DNA from: Brachionus plicatilis
Lineage: Eukaryota; Rotifera; Eurotatoria; Ploima; Brachionidae
Direction: 5' to 3'
Assembly: GCA_010279815.1 (NCBI GenBank)
Contig: QEOQ01000122.1
Location: forward strand, 278,146-342,145
DNA: 64,000 nucleotides
This document shows positions 11,427 through 22,316 of this stretch, one piece after another (the first letter of the stretch is position 1; the number at the start of each line of letters is the position of its first letter). The position numbers and the translations under genes are program-made. The notes under the pieces are model-generated. The model searched no databases. It was given only the letters and a program-made list of their open reading frames with translations, and was not told the origin of the DNA.

Positions 11427-12119
11427 ATGTACAAACTTGGTGAAGTTAAAAAACCATCCAATGAGGATTTTGATTCAATATGCCAATTATGCCTCCAGGA
11501 CGAAGGTTGGATCTTGAATAACTCAAAAAAGGATTTAAAAGTTTATACAAAACTAAACGATAAGTGTCCATTTAAAATGGTCAAAGCCAAAGGTGATTAT
11601 AAGTGCTCAGCAATCTGCTTATTCAATGTGCCTCTTGATCAAGAGTACAGTGACCATTGGGATGAACGAAAAGAAAAAAGTGCCGACATCTGCCAAATCA
11701 GTTCCAACAGTGACATCATTTACTATTCGGTCAAAATGCCCAAGCCATTCAAAAATCGAGATTTTGTCATACAACGATTCTGGAAAGACTATGGCGAGAA
11801 CAGAGACAAAGTTGTTTTTAATCACTCGGTAAATCATGCCAAATATCCTGCTAAATCCGACCGAGTTCGAGGAATTTCTTATCTTACGGCGGTATTGATT
11901 AAACCTACATCACCTAGAACATGCGATTTCTATTTTATATCTCAGTCGGATCCAGGCGGTCTGCCTGCTTGGATCGTTAACCTAAGCACCAAATTCTACG
12001 GTCCTAAGTTTGCTGAAAAAATGCATCATGCTTGCTTAAAATATGATAGATGGAAAAAAAACACAATCCTGATTACATGCCGTGGGTGCACCCTGAACAA
12101 AATAAATCACCTTTTTTAG
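11427..12119 (+). pseudogene. STARD10: Second STARD10-like copy with a frameshifted 3' end
   Basis: 230-aa ORF starting MYKLGEVKKPSNEDF, highly similar to the gene at 759 through the whole START domain (KPFKNRDFV, QSDPGGLPAWIVN, KMHHACLKYDRWK). After WKKN the frame shifts by one base: copy 1 has TGG followed by A11-C-AATCCT, while copy 2 has A8-CAC-AATCCT. The conserved tail PWVHPEQ is thus lost and replaced by about 17 unrelated residues. In the ancestral frame the next damage is TGG to TAG at 12121-12123, after which the tail is still readable to 12211. The START core is intact, so a truncated lipid-binding protein is possible. I call it a pseudogene because two independent lesions hit the same tail. 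Confidence 0.7.
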
Positions 12120-12211
12120 ATTAGAATGACATTAAGAAATTGGATAAAGATGAGTTGAAAAATACTTTGACAGACGAAAGTAAAGTAGAAGAGAACCAAA
12201 TAGAAGTTTAA

Positions 12212-13681
12212 TTTATTTTAAAATTAAAAAATAAAGATTTAAAAACAGAAACTTGGTATATTGTTTATTTTAAAACTATGAGTGATTAATTTTTAAATGA
12301 TAAAATTCCATTTATGGCATAAGATTCTTGAAAAAATAATCATCTAATCAAATTTTCTAAAAAAAAAATGTTATTTTGTTGTTTTTGTCGTAGTGATTGC
12401 TGTTGAATTTATTAGAAAAATCAGAGTTTTACATTTTTATTTACAAAAAAATTATAATTTTAAAAACGTGTTTTTGGAGTTGAATCAAACTCCGAAGTAG
12501 CACAAGGTTCCGAATTAAACTGAACAGTGTTGACTATTGGCATCAAGTAGAAGACTATTAAGATTATTTATTTAAAGCAAATATAATTTAAAATATTTTA
12601 TGATTTAACAAGTTTTGAATTTAAATCGACTAGGTAAAAATAATCAGAAAAAAATAAAATTAAAACAGCATAATTCATAACATCCCTTAAGTGTTTTTTC
12701 AAGTAATTTTGCAACAACCGAATTCGAGTTGTTGCTAGAAAGAGCAGTACCCATCACGACACCCAAATTCCTAAGATTATTTAAGAATTGTTCATAAGCC
12801 TCTACGAATCTTATTAATCGCATATTTACTTTAAGATTTGAATAAAATGTTAAAGACTCGAATATTTAGTCGAAAATGATTAATACGCAATAATTAAGTA
12901 CAATGGTTTATGATTCATTAAGTCAAAATGATTTATTAACTTGATACAATAGTTATTTTTCCTTACATAGACAAAGACAAAAGCTCGCCAGGATATGCGA
13001 GGGCTCGAAGTTGGTCAAACGCGAGCATTGAAATTTGCTGCGTGCCAAACATAATTCTGAAAATTAGTAATTTATTATTTTTTCTACCTTTAAAGGTAGG
13101 AGGTTACTTTAAATTTTTGCTATTCGCTAATTTCAAAATTTTACATTTTTTTATATAAATATTAGTTAACTTATAAAACTTACAAAAAAAACAACTTAAA
13201 AATTTTTTTTATTTTTTAGGTTCGTTTAGAATTTTTGTTGTTTTTCGTTGTTTAGTAAATTTTTTCATTTTCTAATGTTTCATAAATCCCCGAAGCTAAT
13301 TTTTTATATTTAAAGAAATTTCGGACCGAGATAGCTGAGTTGAAATTATTTTTTACTTTTTTCTATTTACCCAATTTTTCCTTAAATAATCAAAAGAAAA
13401 AATTTATTTGACCGATATTTTAACAACAGTCGGTATCTAGTCTAAGACAATTTATTTCTTGTTCAAATATTTGCTTCACTTTTTGTACGAAACAAATTTT
13501 ATTCGAATATTTAATTACTAATTTGTCTAAATTAAGTTTTTGAAATTAATTTAAATTTCTTGAAACATAAATTTATGCACCTACATCTGATGTCTCAATT
13601 ATTCACTTTTAATTTGAATAAATTGGAAGATTTTTTAATTTTTTTCTAGATTAATCAAAGAATAAAAGTTTAATTAACAAA
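12212..13681. other. Intergenic, retroelement trace only
   Basis: No host gene seen. A short Gag-like open frame lies on the minus strand (12644-12856). The final 60 bases before 13682 are the likely 5' leader of the LIM-C2 gene. Confidence 0.4.
12644..12856 (-). pseudogene. Possible retrotransposon Gag fragment (BEL/Pao-like)
   Basis: Minus-strand open frame reading IFESLTFYSNLKVNMRLIRF and continuing VEAYEQFLNNLRNLGVVMGT, then VVAKLLEKTLKGCYE. The pattern of a helical stretch, an LxxLG motif and a VxKLLxK segment recalls the DUF1759-type Gag of BEL/Pao elements. No RT, LTR or zinc knuckle is nearby. The assignment is tentative. Confidence 0.3.
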
Positions 13682-16600
13682 ATGACCGAACATCGGCTTA
13701 GCTCAAGTTATTATCGAAGCGGGAGTGCAAGTCCGACCAAAGGCTCGACATTCAATCTGTACCGAGAGGATGCCGAAAGCGATCACTGCAAAAGATGCTC
13801 CAAATACATATATCCTTTGGGTAAATAGATCATTAGCTACTATTTGGATTTAAGATTAATTTTTTTTTAAATAGAACTAATGGGTCCAGTCATGGGATAC
13901 AAATACCACAAGCTTTGTTTCAGATGCCATATTTGTGACAGACAACTTGATTTCATCAACTACAGAACTAATCTAATTGACCTTAACGATCGCCAACTGT
14001 ATTGTGTGAATCATCACCCAAGAAATGGAAAATACACTGATTCTTTGTTTGCTTACAGACTCAGCTCCAAGTCTCCGCAAATTGAGGTATTTTTTTATTA
14101 TTCATTTTCAAACATTTACCTGATTTAGAGTAGTGGTTTTTACCTATATTGTTTAAAATTAGAAAATTTAAAAAGATCCAGGTTTTGAGGATTGTTTTTG
14201 AACAAAAAAACTCCGTGACGGGGAATTGAACCCCGGTCTCCCGCGTGACAGGCGGGGATACTCACCACTATACTATCACGGATTGATTTGATTACTCTCG
14301 ATTGTTTAGGTGTTTTTTAAATTTGTTTTTGGAAGACTTATAATTTTACAAAGTTAAATATTTTCTAAGAAAAGAATGCTTAAAAATAATATTTTTACTC
14401 TTGTTTTTTATCAAGCTTTGTTTGCCAATGAGTATTGTTTATTATAAAAAAACTATGTAAGTATTAGCTGATTGCAATTGAACTTTAATAGTAAATTTTC
14501 AATGAAAGATAAATTAAATAGAAATTTTTTTTCTTCTTTTATTTTGATCAAATTTCAAATTTCATTAATTAAAGAGACACACAAAGAAATGAATAAAATA
14601 GTTCATTACATAAAAAAAATATCATTAGAATATTTTAATTTTAACTTAATCAACAACAAAAATCAAGCCTTCTTTTTTGGTATTCGTCAATGTAAAGAAA
14701 ATTGATATTATTAAATATAATTTTTAATTATTTAGGTTAAAACGTAATAAACTCATAAATTAACTTAAATTTTTTTTTTAAATTCAAGCTTCAAGGACAA
14801 TAAAAGGAAGTTAATATTTATTCAAAATATTTTCTCCTTAATAATATTGATTTGAAAAAATAAAGTTTGAAGCCATTATTTAAGGTGTTGTGTAAACTTA
14901 AATAAATTTCTCTTTTAACAAAAAATAAATTTTAATTACAAAAATGTTAATTTTAACTAGATGTTTCTAACATTTTGAAATAAAAGCATAATTTTGACTA
15001 GAAGCTTAAATAATTCTAAAAAATTTGATAATTCTTATGCAGAGTTATTTAAAAGTCCCAAGTCTCAAGTCTAGTCAAAGTTCGGAGTTTTTTTATATTT
15101 TTTTTTTTCAAAAAGTTTATTTTGGAGCTTTTAAAAAGCTTTGTGCAAAAGCATCTTTTTAACTTTAAGGAGTTGTAAAATTATACAAGCTCATAAAGAG
15201 ATCAGTTGATTTTCAAACTAATTCTAGCTCTTTAACGCAAACATTTGTAAGCGAAAAATTGATCTAAGATTTCCAAAAACAAATCCTAGTTTTATATAAA
15301 ATTATTTATCCTATTTTTTAAATTGATAAAATATAATGAAAGCTTAATTTTAAAATTTTAATGTAAAGCCAATTGTCAAGTAAAACATTTTAAGCAATTT
15401 TTTTAAGATTTAATTTAGTTAAAAAAAAATATAAAATTATTTTTTTCCATTTAAGTCTCACGAATATTCGGAGTACTATCATGAAAGTAAAAGTCAAGAA
15501 AAATATTCTTATGGCAATATAAATTTTGAGGAAAATCCAAATTATAAAGATCATCTTGGCAAGTCATATGATTTTCTGCACAACAATACTCATGAGCTCG
15601 GATTCTTTGGCAGAGAGCGCTTTGACACCGAGGAAAGGCAGCGTTTGGAACGCGAAAAAGAACTTGAGCTCGAGAGACAAAGAGATTTGACCAGACGAGC
15701 CGAACTAGAACGCGAAAGAGAACTCGACCTGGAGAGACAACGAGAAAGAGACAGACAAGAAAGAGAGATAGAAATAGAAAGACAATACGAATTGCAGAGA
15801 CTCGAACAAGAGCGACTAAGAGAACTAGAACTTCAAAAAGAACTGCTAAGACTCAAAGAAATTGAGAGACAACGAGACTTGGACAGACAGAAAGAAATGG
15901 AACGCGAGCAACTTTTGGAAGAAGAGCGCCTCAAGCATAACTTGGAACAAATTCGCCATGAAAATCTTGAAGAAAACTCGGTGGAAGAGCATTTGGTGAA
16001 TATACTTAACAAAATTCGCAATGACAACACAAATACAGCCTCTAGTAGCTTGAACACTGCCACCCAGTCCTCTTCTTCCATAATCATAAACTCTGCCACC
16101 AAAGACTTTTACAATTCTAAAGACATACCTGTTAACTTGAACGATTCGTTCCACGAAACTCACGAGATAAAAATAATTCCGAGCAGTAATCTGTCAAATT
16201 TAGGAAACATTATCCAAGAGGCCAAAAGACACGAAGAAAACAACGCCACCCAGTACATACCTGTTCATCATTATGAATCCAAAGACGAGCACTTGAAGGA
16301 TGTTTTCCAGGAAGCTCGTCTGGCTGACATGAGCCGATCAGAAACAAGTGTATCTAATGAGAACTTGAGAGACATTTTCTATGAAGCCGCTCTGGCCACC
16401 ATGAACAGATCGGACTGGAGTTTTGTGAGCAATCAAGACGACTCTCTTGAAATAAACGACCCCGACGTCGACCACAATCTAAAGGACATTTTTTACGAGG
16501 CCAACAAAGCTTCTGGATCACGCGGAACCTCCACAGCTCTGCACTCAAATTCAAAAGATAATCTCAACTGGTCCCATGCCATCCAAAACTACAATTCTTA

Positions 16601-17647
16601 CTCAGAAACAGTGGTGCACAAACAAAACTTTCACTCGACTGTCATTGCCTCATCGACAAACTTTAACAGCGAACCATCGAATCTGAAAAATTTAATGACC
16701 GATGCCATACAAACAGACAAAAATAAGTTTGCTTATGACAAGCCGATTTTTGAGGCCACCAGCAAGACAGAGTACGCTGTTGCGGACCCTGAGAATTTGA
16801 CAAATGTGAAAAAAGTTATCAAAGATGTTCAAAAAATGGAGGGCTATACTCCGCCAGATATAAATTTACCAGACCCTGAGAACATGACCAATGTCAAAGA
16901 GATTGTGAGTGATATACAAAAAATGGAGGGCTACTCTCGGCCATCGTCGCCATTCACATCGAATGCGGCAACACCAGACCCGCAAACAATGTCGAATTTG
17001 AAAAAAATGGTCTCTGAAATGATCCACACAGATGTGAGTTCTCCGATCACTGTCGAGTCTAGGCCAAATGTCAGACCGGGCAGTGATCTGAGCATGACAA
17101 GACAAAATTCGGATGGCAGAACCTTGGATGAGATTAGACCGGAGATAATTGGCGAGAACAAGGGCTACGGAGTTGTGAGATTGACTGTGCAGTATGACGA
17201 AATTAGAGACAGACTCTCAATTACTGTGCATGAGGCCAGAGGTTTGAAAAACATTGATCCTAAAGGTATGATTGATCCGTATGCCAGGGTCTATCTACAT
17301 CCGGATGAGAAACAAAAGCTGAAACGAAAGACCAAGTTAGTGAAGAACAGTATAAATCCCAAGTGGCAGGAAACTTTTGACTATTCGATGACACAGCAGG
17401 AAGCGTTGACCAGGACTTTGGTTGTTAATTTGAAAGATGAGAGAGGTTTTTTTGAAAAGCCGGAAAATAAGTTTTTGGGAGAAGTAATTTTTTGGTTTCT
17501 AAAAATGGAAAAATTTTTATTTTATTTTTGACATAGGTTGTGATGAAATTGAAGTTTGTGCCACACTTTAATTATCCATTCACGCGATGGTTTTATCTGC
17601 AGCCACTTAATTCATGTGCAAACATACTCGCCGCACTTGGAAACTAA
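13682..17647 (+). CDS. LIM / coiled-coil / C2 domain protein
   Basis: Four exons join in frame to 829 aa: 13682-13820, 13875-14086, 15456-17483 and 17537-17647. All introns are GT-AG (54, 1369 and 53 nt). Residues 36-93 form a LIM zinc-binding domain (CKRC, HKLCFRCHIC, CVNH spacing). Residues about 175-290 are an Arg/Glu-rich helix (ERERELDLERQRERDRQ), probably a coiled coil. The middle has about eight degenerate copies of a helical NLKDIFYEA / NVKxxxxDxQKMEGY motif. Residues about 690-815 are a C2 domain (GVVRLTVQYDE, ARGLKNIDPKGMIDPYARV, KTKLVKNSINPKWQETF, NKFLGE, ending RWFYLQPL). C2 domains bind acidic phospholipid, often with calcium; the IDPYARV and LKDERG acidic residues are present. 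The C2 resembles those of presynaptic scaffold proteins, but the LIM-C2 combination is not one I can name. Confidence 0.8.
14211..14282 (-). tRNA. tRNA-Asp (anticodon GTC)
   Basis: 72-nt gene on the minus strand with paired acceptor ends (TCCGTGA / TCACGGA), the A-box-like TAGTATAGTGGTGAGTAT, an anticodon stem-loop CCGCCTGTCACGCGG with anticodon GTC (14247-14249), and the T-arm GGTTCAATTCC. Downstream on its own strand comes a run of seven T (14204-14210), a Pol III terminator. It sits within the second intron of the LIM-C2 gene, in opposite orientation, so Pol III and Pol II transcription converge there. The sequence looks functional. Confidence 0.97.
15043..15110 (+). repeat. Solo terminus of the CAGAGTTGTTTA hAT-like family
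   Basis: CAGAGTTATTTAAAAGTCCC followed by AAGTCTCAAGTC and an AAAGTTCGGAG subterminal motif. No matching right end is seen nearby. It lies in intron 2 of the LIM-C2 gene. Confidence 0.55.
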
Positions 17648-18289
17648 ATATTTTTTCTCACTAATTATTTTGTAATATAATAAAATTCCAGTTTAGGCTT
17701 TAGATAATAATTCATTTATTCAATCAAACTAAATTTCTTGAAGTTTGTTTATCTACTTTCGATTTGTCTAATCGCTTTGTTTTATTTAAAACGAGATTTA
17801 TTTTTGAAATAAAATTTGAACTACATTTAAAAGTAAAAACATTTTTTTTAATAAAAATTGTTTATAAATTTTTTTCTTTTAAATTCTTGAAAAAATTTGA
17901 AGCTCGATTAACTTTTCCAATTTGTTAAATTCAATATCAAAGAACTGATCAAAATGATAATAAAAATTGAACAACTTTTTTCATAAAAATTCAAAATTAG
18001 TTTCGTCAATGCAACTATGTACGTTGCACCATGTTGTATTCATAGAACTAAAGTTAAACTAAGAGAAAAAAAAATAATGCGGAGGTGTAGTTTGAATCGA
18101 AAAAAGGTGCTAATTATGTTTTATTAAATCGAACACCAGTTTTATTTCAATTATTAAAAATTATTTAAAAAATAAATGTTCACTGTTATTTAAAAAAATT
18201 TTTTTAATGTAAATAAAAGCAAAATAATAAAAGAGATAAACAATATACTTTATGTGTGCTCTAATCTTTTTATAGATCCAAACATATAT
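17648..18289. other. Intergenic, small MITE trace
   Basis: 3' flank of the LIM-C2 gene. At about 17950-18060 lies a half element (AACTTTTTTCATAAAAATTCAAAATTAGTTTCGTCAATGCAAC pattern, with GTTGCACC following) related to the MITE at about 26.1-26.5 kb. No gene is seen. Confidence 0.4.
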
Positions 18290-18861
18290 GCACTTTATAC
18301 CATATAAGCCTATGTCATTCATAGCCTATGTCATTCCCATTTCGACGAGCTATTTCGTGGTTATTGATCTCCATGTTACTACTGGCGTCATTCCTTTGGT
18401 CGCCCTTGAGGTGTCCAATGAAGGGCTACTTTTGGTATCCGTGCTTCTTTCATTCTAAGTACATGCCGAAGCCATCGCAATCCTTTAATCTTAATGCATT
18501 GACTTAATATTTTTTCTTGTGTATAGCATTCGACAATGTCTCAGGCCAGTGAATCCCGAGAGTCCTCTTCAGGCTTCCAGTGTGATTCACACATCCCCAA
18601 CTTTCGCTTCCGTACATAAGTATTGCTTTTACTACAATGTTGTACAGTTTAAATTTTGTTTCCTTGCTGTAGCTGGTTGATTTCCATGTTGGTCGGAGTC
18701 TAGCTAAATTTGATTTGTGTACCATTGATAGTGATTAAGGCATCCAATTTGGTGTTTATACACAAAACTTTCGTTTTACCCCTATTAATTTCGAGTGTGT
18801 TTGGTTTAGCGTTGTTTGTCAAATCTTGCGTCTCCAAATGCTTATGTGCTTCTGTACTATA

Positions 18862-20594
18862 CAGTATGCATAGAAAATTTAGAACATTTAAATTTTTTTA
18901 TGCAAGGTTTGTTTCTTGAAATCCGTGCGGCTAAATAAAAAAAATAAAAAGATATTTTTTTTTGAAATTTATTTGAAAAAAATTTTTTTATCGGAAAAGT
19001 ACAAAAACTAGGATAGAAAAAAAAATCGAAGTAAAAAAATTCGCAAAAAAAAAGGAGTGAAATTTTTTAACAAAAAAAATGTCTACAAAATTTAGAACAT
19101 TTATTTTTTAACATTTAAAATGCCCACCCTTGGCTTTAATACACTCAGCGACCCGTTTTGGCATAGATTCAATCATGTTTTTTACTACTTCACTAGGGAC
19201 TTTCAACCATTTATCAAAAAGAACACTTTTTAAATGCTCTACCGACGTAATTTTTGTATTGACCATTTTGTGGTCAATATATGACCATAAATTCTCTATT
19301 GGATTGAGATCAGGTGATCTTGGGCACCAGGGGAGAACTCGAACGGAATGAGCAGTATGTGCACTAGCGCCATCCTGTTCAAAAATCCAGTCTTGACTCT
19401 GATCAAAAAATATCTCGGCTGATGGTAATAAGTTATTTTCCAGAGTGTCCATGTACACAAATCCTCCTCCTCCGAACCTCCGAACCCGAATCCGAACCCG
19501 AACCTCCACCATTTTGTAAATTTGGTAAACAAAACTTGGGGTTATTCTTTTCGTTTGCAAAACGTTTTACAAACACTCTAGATTTTCTGTTTTGGCATAG
19601 ATTCAATCATGTTTTTTACTACTTCACTAGGAACTTTCAACCATTCATCAAAAAGAACACTTTTTAAATGCTCTACCGACGTAATTTTTGTACTTCGAAA
19701 TTAGACTCGTCACTAAAAACAACTTTTGACCAGTCATAAACAGTCCATCTTTGTCGTTCTTTGCACTATTTGAGCCTTTTCGATCGATCCAATACAGTCA
19801 AAAGAGGTTTTTTTATTGCAGTATACGACTGTATTTTTTTATTTAATAGAAGTTTTCTTACAGTGTCTTTCCTAACAGTAACATTTGGAAATTTAGAACT
19901 AAAATCAGAGGCTAGCTGTCTATAGCTTGTTTTAGGATTGATTCTGACCTTTCCAAAAATATACGACTCATCTCGACTGGTAAGCTTTCGGGGTTTACCA
20001 GACCTTGGTAATCCTTTGACCACGGATGTCTTCTAATAATTGCGCTTTGTTGTAATCACACATTTTCTCGAAACTCCTACTCTAGATCAGCTATTTCTTG
20101 TTGAGATTTGGTCTTATCCTTCAGTAGACCAATTATTTGCCACCTTGGACCCTCATATACTTTTTTTTTGCCCATTTTTATGGAAAAAATGCCAAAATGG
20201 TACAACTCAATAAAATGACCGATTTTAAAATCAAAAAATAATAAATCAAACGTAAAAAGTGCAAGCAAACAGTATGATAAGACATTCCAAGCATTGTGTG
20301 AAAAAAAATGGCCAGGGATTGTCAAGGTGTGGTAAAATTTTAGGATAAAATAATTGTTCTAAACTTTGTAGATTATTTTTTTTTGTTCAATTTTATCTGT
20401 TTTTTTTAAATGGGTTCTGAAGTGTTCAGAAATTTTTTTTTGAACAATCTATATATCAAAAGAAAGCTAATAAAATTATCTTTAAGATGGTATAGTTAGC
20501 ATTATATGTTAATATATTATAATTTTAGATTTTTACTCCTTAAAATTTTTTTTATAAATTTTTTAGTAGTGTTCTAAACTTTTTAGACATACTG
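18862..20594 (-). mobile_element. Tc1/mariner element inserted in the LINE
   Basis: TIRs CAGTATGCATAGAAAATTTA (left) and the complement of CAGTATGTCTAAAAAGTTTA (right), followed in both by GAACA. It is flanked by the canonical TA duplication (18860-18861 and 20595-20596). The transposase lies on the minus strand and is broken. The length of 1.73 kb exceeds a usual Tc1 because of an internal duplication and low-complexity sequence. Confidence 0.8.
19108..20325 (-). pseudogene. Tc1-type transposase pseudogene with displaced C-terminal copy
   Basis: In transcription order: MGKKKVYEGPRWQIIGLLKD (first HTH), GLPRSGKPRKLTSRDESYIF (GRPR-like and second HTH), FSDESNFEV (first catalytic Asp region), then a misplaced duplicate of the C-terminal coding segment (about 19591-19690, SVEHLKSVLFDEWLKV). 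After it come RVFVKRFANEK, NLQNGGG with a GAACCC-type repeat, QDGASAHTAHSVR, CPRSPDLNPIENLWSYIDHK and again SVEHLKSVLFDKWLKV to KGGHFKC. Several stops and frameshifts. The roughly 100-bp duplicate differs from the original at only a few bases, so it arose late. Confidence 0.8.
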
Positions 20595-21340
20595 TATATT
20601 AGCACCAGATCATTCGCTAAGTCTTCAATCTTTATTTTTAATCCCCATTGCATACACCTCAAACTGACACTTGTTTTCTTCTTTGTGACATAGTCAATCA
20701 GTATTAGGAATAGTGTCGGAGAGAGAACGCACCCTTGTATGACTCCTGTACACGCTTTGAAGCTCTCAGATTGTCTCTTCCAAAATCTGACTACATTCGA
20801 AATTTTCTTAGAAGAGATTTATGAAGTTAACTATCTACTGCAGCAGTCCATAAGATCTGAATATGGCCAACAAGATTGCCCTGTGTATGCTATCAAAGGC
20901 TCTCTTTTAGTCAATGAAGTTAAGATTGGAGGGGCTATTTCATTCCAGACATTGTTCTATGATGTTCCTAAGCTAATATCTGGTGTATGCGTTCTCTGCC
21001 TTGTCTAAATCCTGCTTGTTTTTTTCTAAGCATAGCATCCAAAGTGCACCTGATTCTTTCTAGAATTATGTTGCAGAATACCTTGCTTGCTATTGGTAAA
21101 AGTGTGATGCTTCGCTAGTTCTTGTTATTCTCACACAGATCATTTTGTTACCTTACTAAGGGAGCTTGACTGCTCGACTTTTTGACCAGTCCTTTGGTAT
21201 TATTTCTTTCCGTCATATCTTGTTGAAGAGGCCTTGCAATGCCCTTTTTGTGATCCATTCGTCAGCTTTAAACATTTCTACCGTTGCTTGGTTAATAATT
21301 GCGGCGATAAAGATGAGTCTCTTTAACCTCATATGTATCC

Positions 21341-22316
21341 GAGAATACTAAAAAAATGTATTTTGTAAATCAAAAAAATACAAATTTTTTTTTTGTTTCC
21401 AAGAATACAAACTTTATGTATTCTGTCAAAAATATTTTTTTGAAAAAAACATATATGTACCAATCGATAAATATATATATGTAATATGTATCCTGATATT
21501 CAATATGTATCCCAGGATACATAAAGGATACATATTGGGATTGAGAATTCGAATAATTTTTTCTTTATAAATTTTATTAAAATCCTATGATACAAAATAA
21601 AAATAAAAATGCTGGGAAGAAAACACTAATTAAGGAACAGCAAAAACATTTATTTTTAATTTTAATTAATTTCTTATAAGAAAAATAAGAATTCTGGAAA
21701 AAAATACAAAATAAAAATAAAGTTATTAAAAAAGAAAATTACTTTTTTGAAAATATTACAATTCATTAATCAATGTAATTAAAGTAATAAGACTTAAATG
21801 TTAAACACTTTCTGTTTTCTTTGTAGGTTCAGAAACCCAAGGAATACTTGGTAAAATATTATGAATTTCTTCATTATCTTTTTTTAATCTTCTTTTTGAT
21901 TCATCACTTTTTAAATCAAAAGACTCTTTGAAATTTTGGTAATTTTCTTTTCTTTTAATTCTTTTACGTAATTTTATGTAAAATTACACAAATTGTTGTA
22001 AGAACCACGTAAAATAAAAGCAGTGCACAGTGATTCAGAAAAAGTGGATTTTTGCCAAAATTACTTAAATTTCAAATATTTAAATAAAAATTAGTATCTA
22101 GATAACTTTTGAGTTGCTCTTAACTCTGAATTTAATAATTATAAATAGACACCGAATATAAATAGAAATTTTCTTGCAAAAAACCGAAAATTTCTCAACA
22201 AGTTACCATGATTACATTTTATTTAAGCATTCAAATTTATTTCCAAATGAAGCTGAATAAAAGAGTAAATAAATTTAAAAGAAAAAAAATCTAATCAAAA
22301 AATTTTTTATGAAATA
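21341..22316. other. Intergenic with a hairpin and an ORF remnant
   Basis: At about 21480-21545 there is a palindromic cluster of TATGTATCC / GGATACATA motifs (at least five), probably part of a small fold-back repeat whose outer parts extend to about 21330. A 50-residue open frame lies at 21809-21960 on the minus strand. The last about 100 bases are the leader of the TIR-SAM gene. Confidence 0.45.
21809..21960 (-). pseudogene. Unrecognised C-terminal ORF fragment
   Basis: Minus strand, reading KENYQNFKESFDLKSDESKR then RLKKDNEEIHNILPSIPWVSE and ending in PTKKTESV and a stop. Its composition is protein-like (charged helix, PWV motif) and unlike neighbouring AT-rich noise. No start or upstream exon could be placed. 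It may be a last exon or a decayed gene. Confidence 0.3.

Larger units (their letters stand above)
18290..21340 (-). pseudogene. Decayed non-LTR retrotransposon (LINE) split by a Tc1 element
   Basis: Minus-strand reverse-transcriptase debris. To the right of the inserted Tc1 (20597-21340) there is a RT core with RQGCVLSPTLF in the wrong-frame patchwork and a degraded YxDD-like ANDL. To the left (18290-18861) come the C-terminal segments MYGSESWG, LGIHWPETLSN and the ending HVLRMKEARIPKVALHWTPQ. That ending (RW..ALxWTPxGxRKxGRP) is a common signature of RTE-like/endonuclease-reverse transcriptase LINEs of invertebrates. Many stops and frameshifts exist. The left half continues the same element after the TA site, so the Tc1 copy jumped into an existing LINE. 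Confidence 0.7.

Noticed and set aside
14472..14705. 77-aa ORF inside intron 2 of the LIM-C2 gene
   Set aside because: Low-complexity Asn/Lys/Phe/Ile translation; the exons on both sides join in phase without it.
15833..16163. Two minus-strand ORFs rich in Ser/Cys/Leu
   Set aside because: Mirror images of the Arg/Glu-rich coiled-coil coding region.
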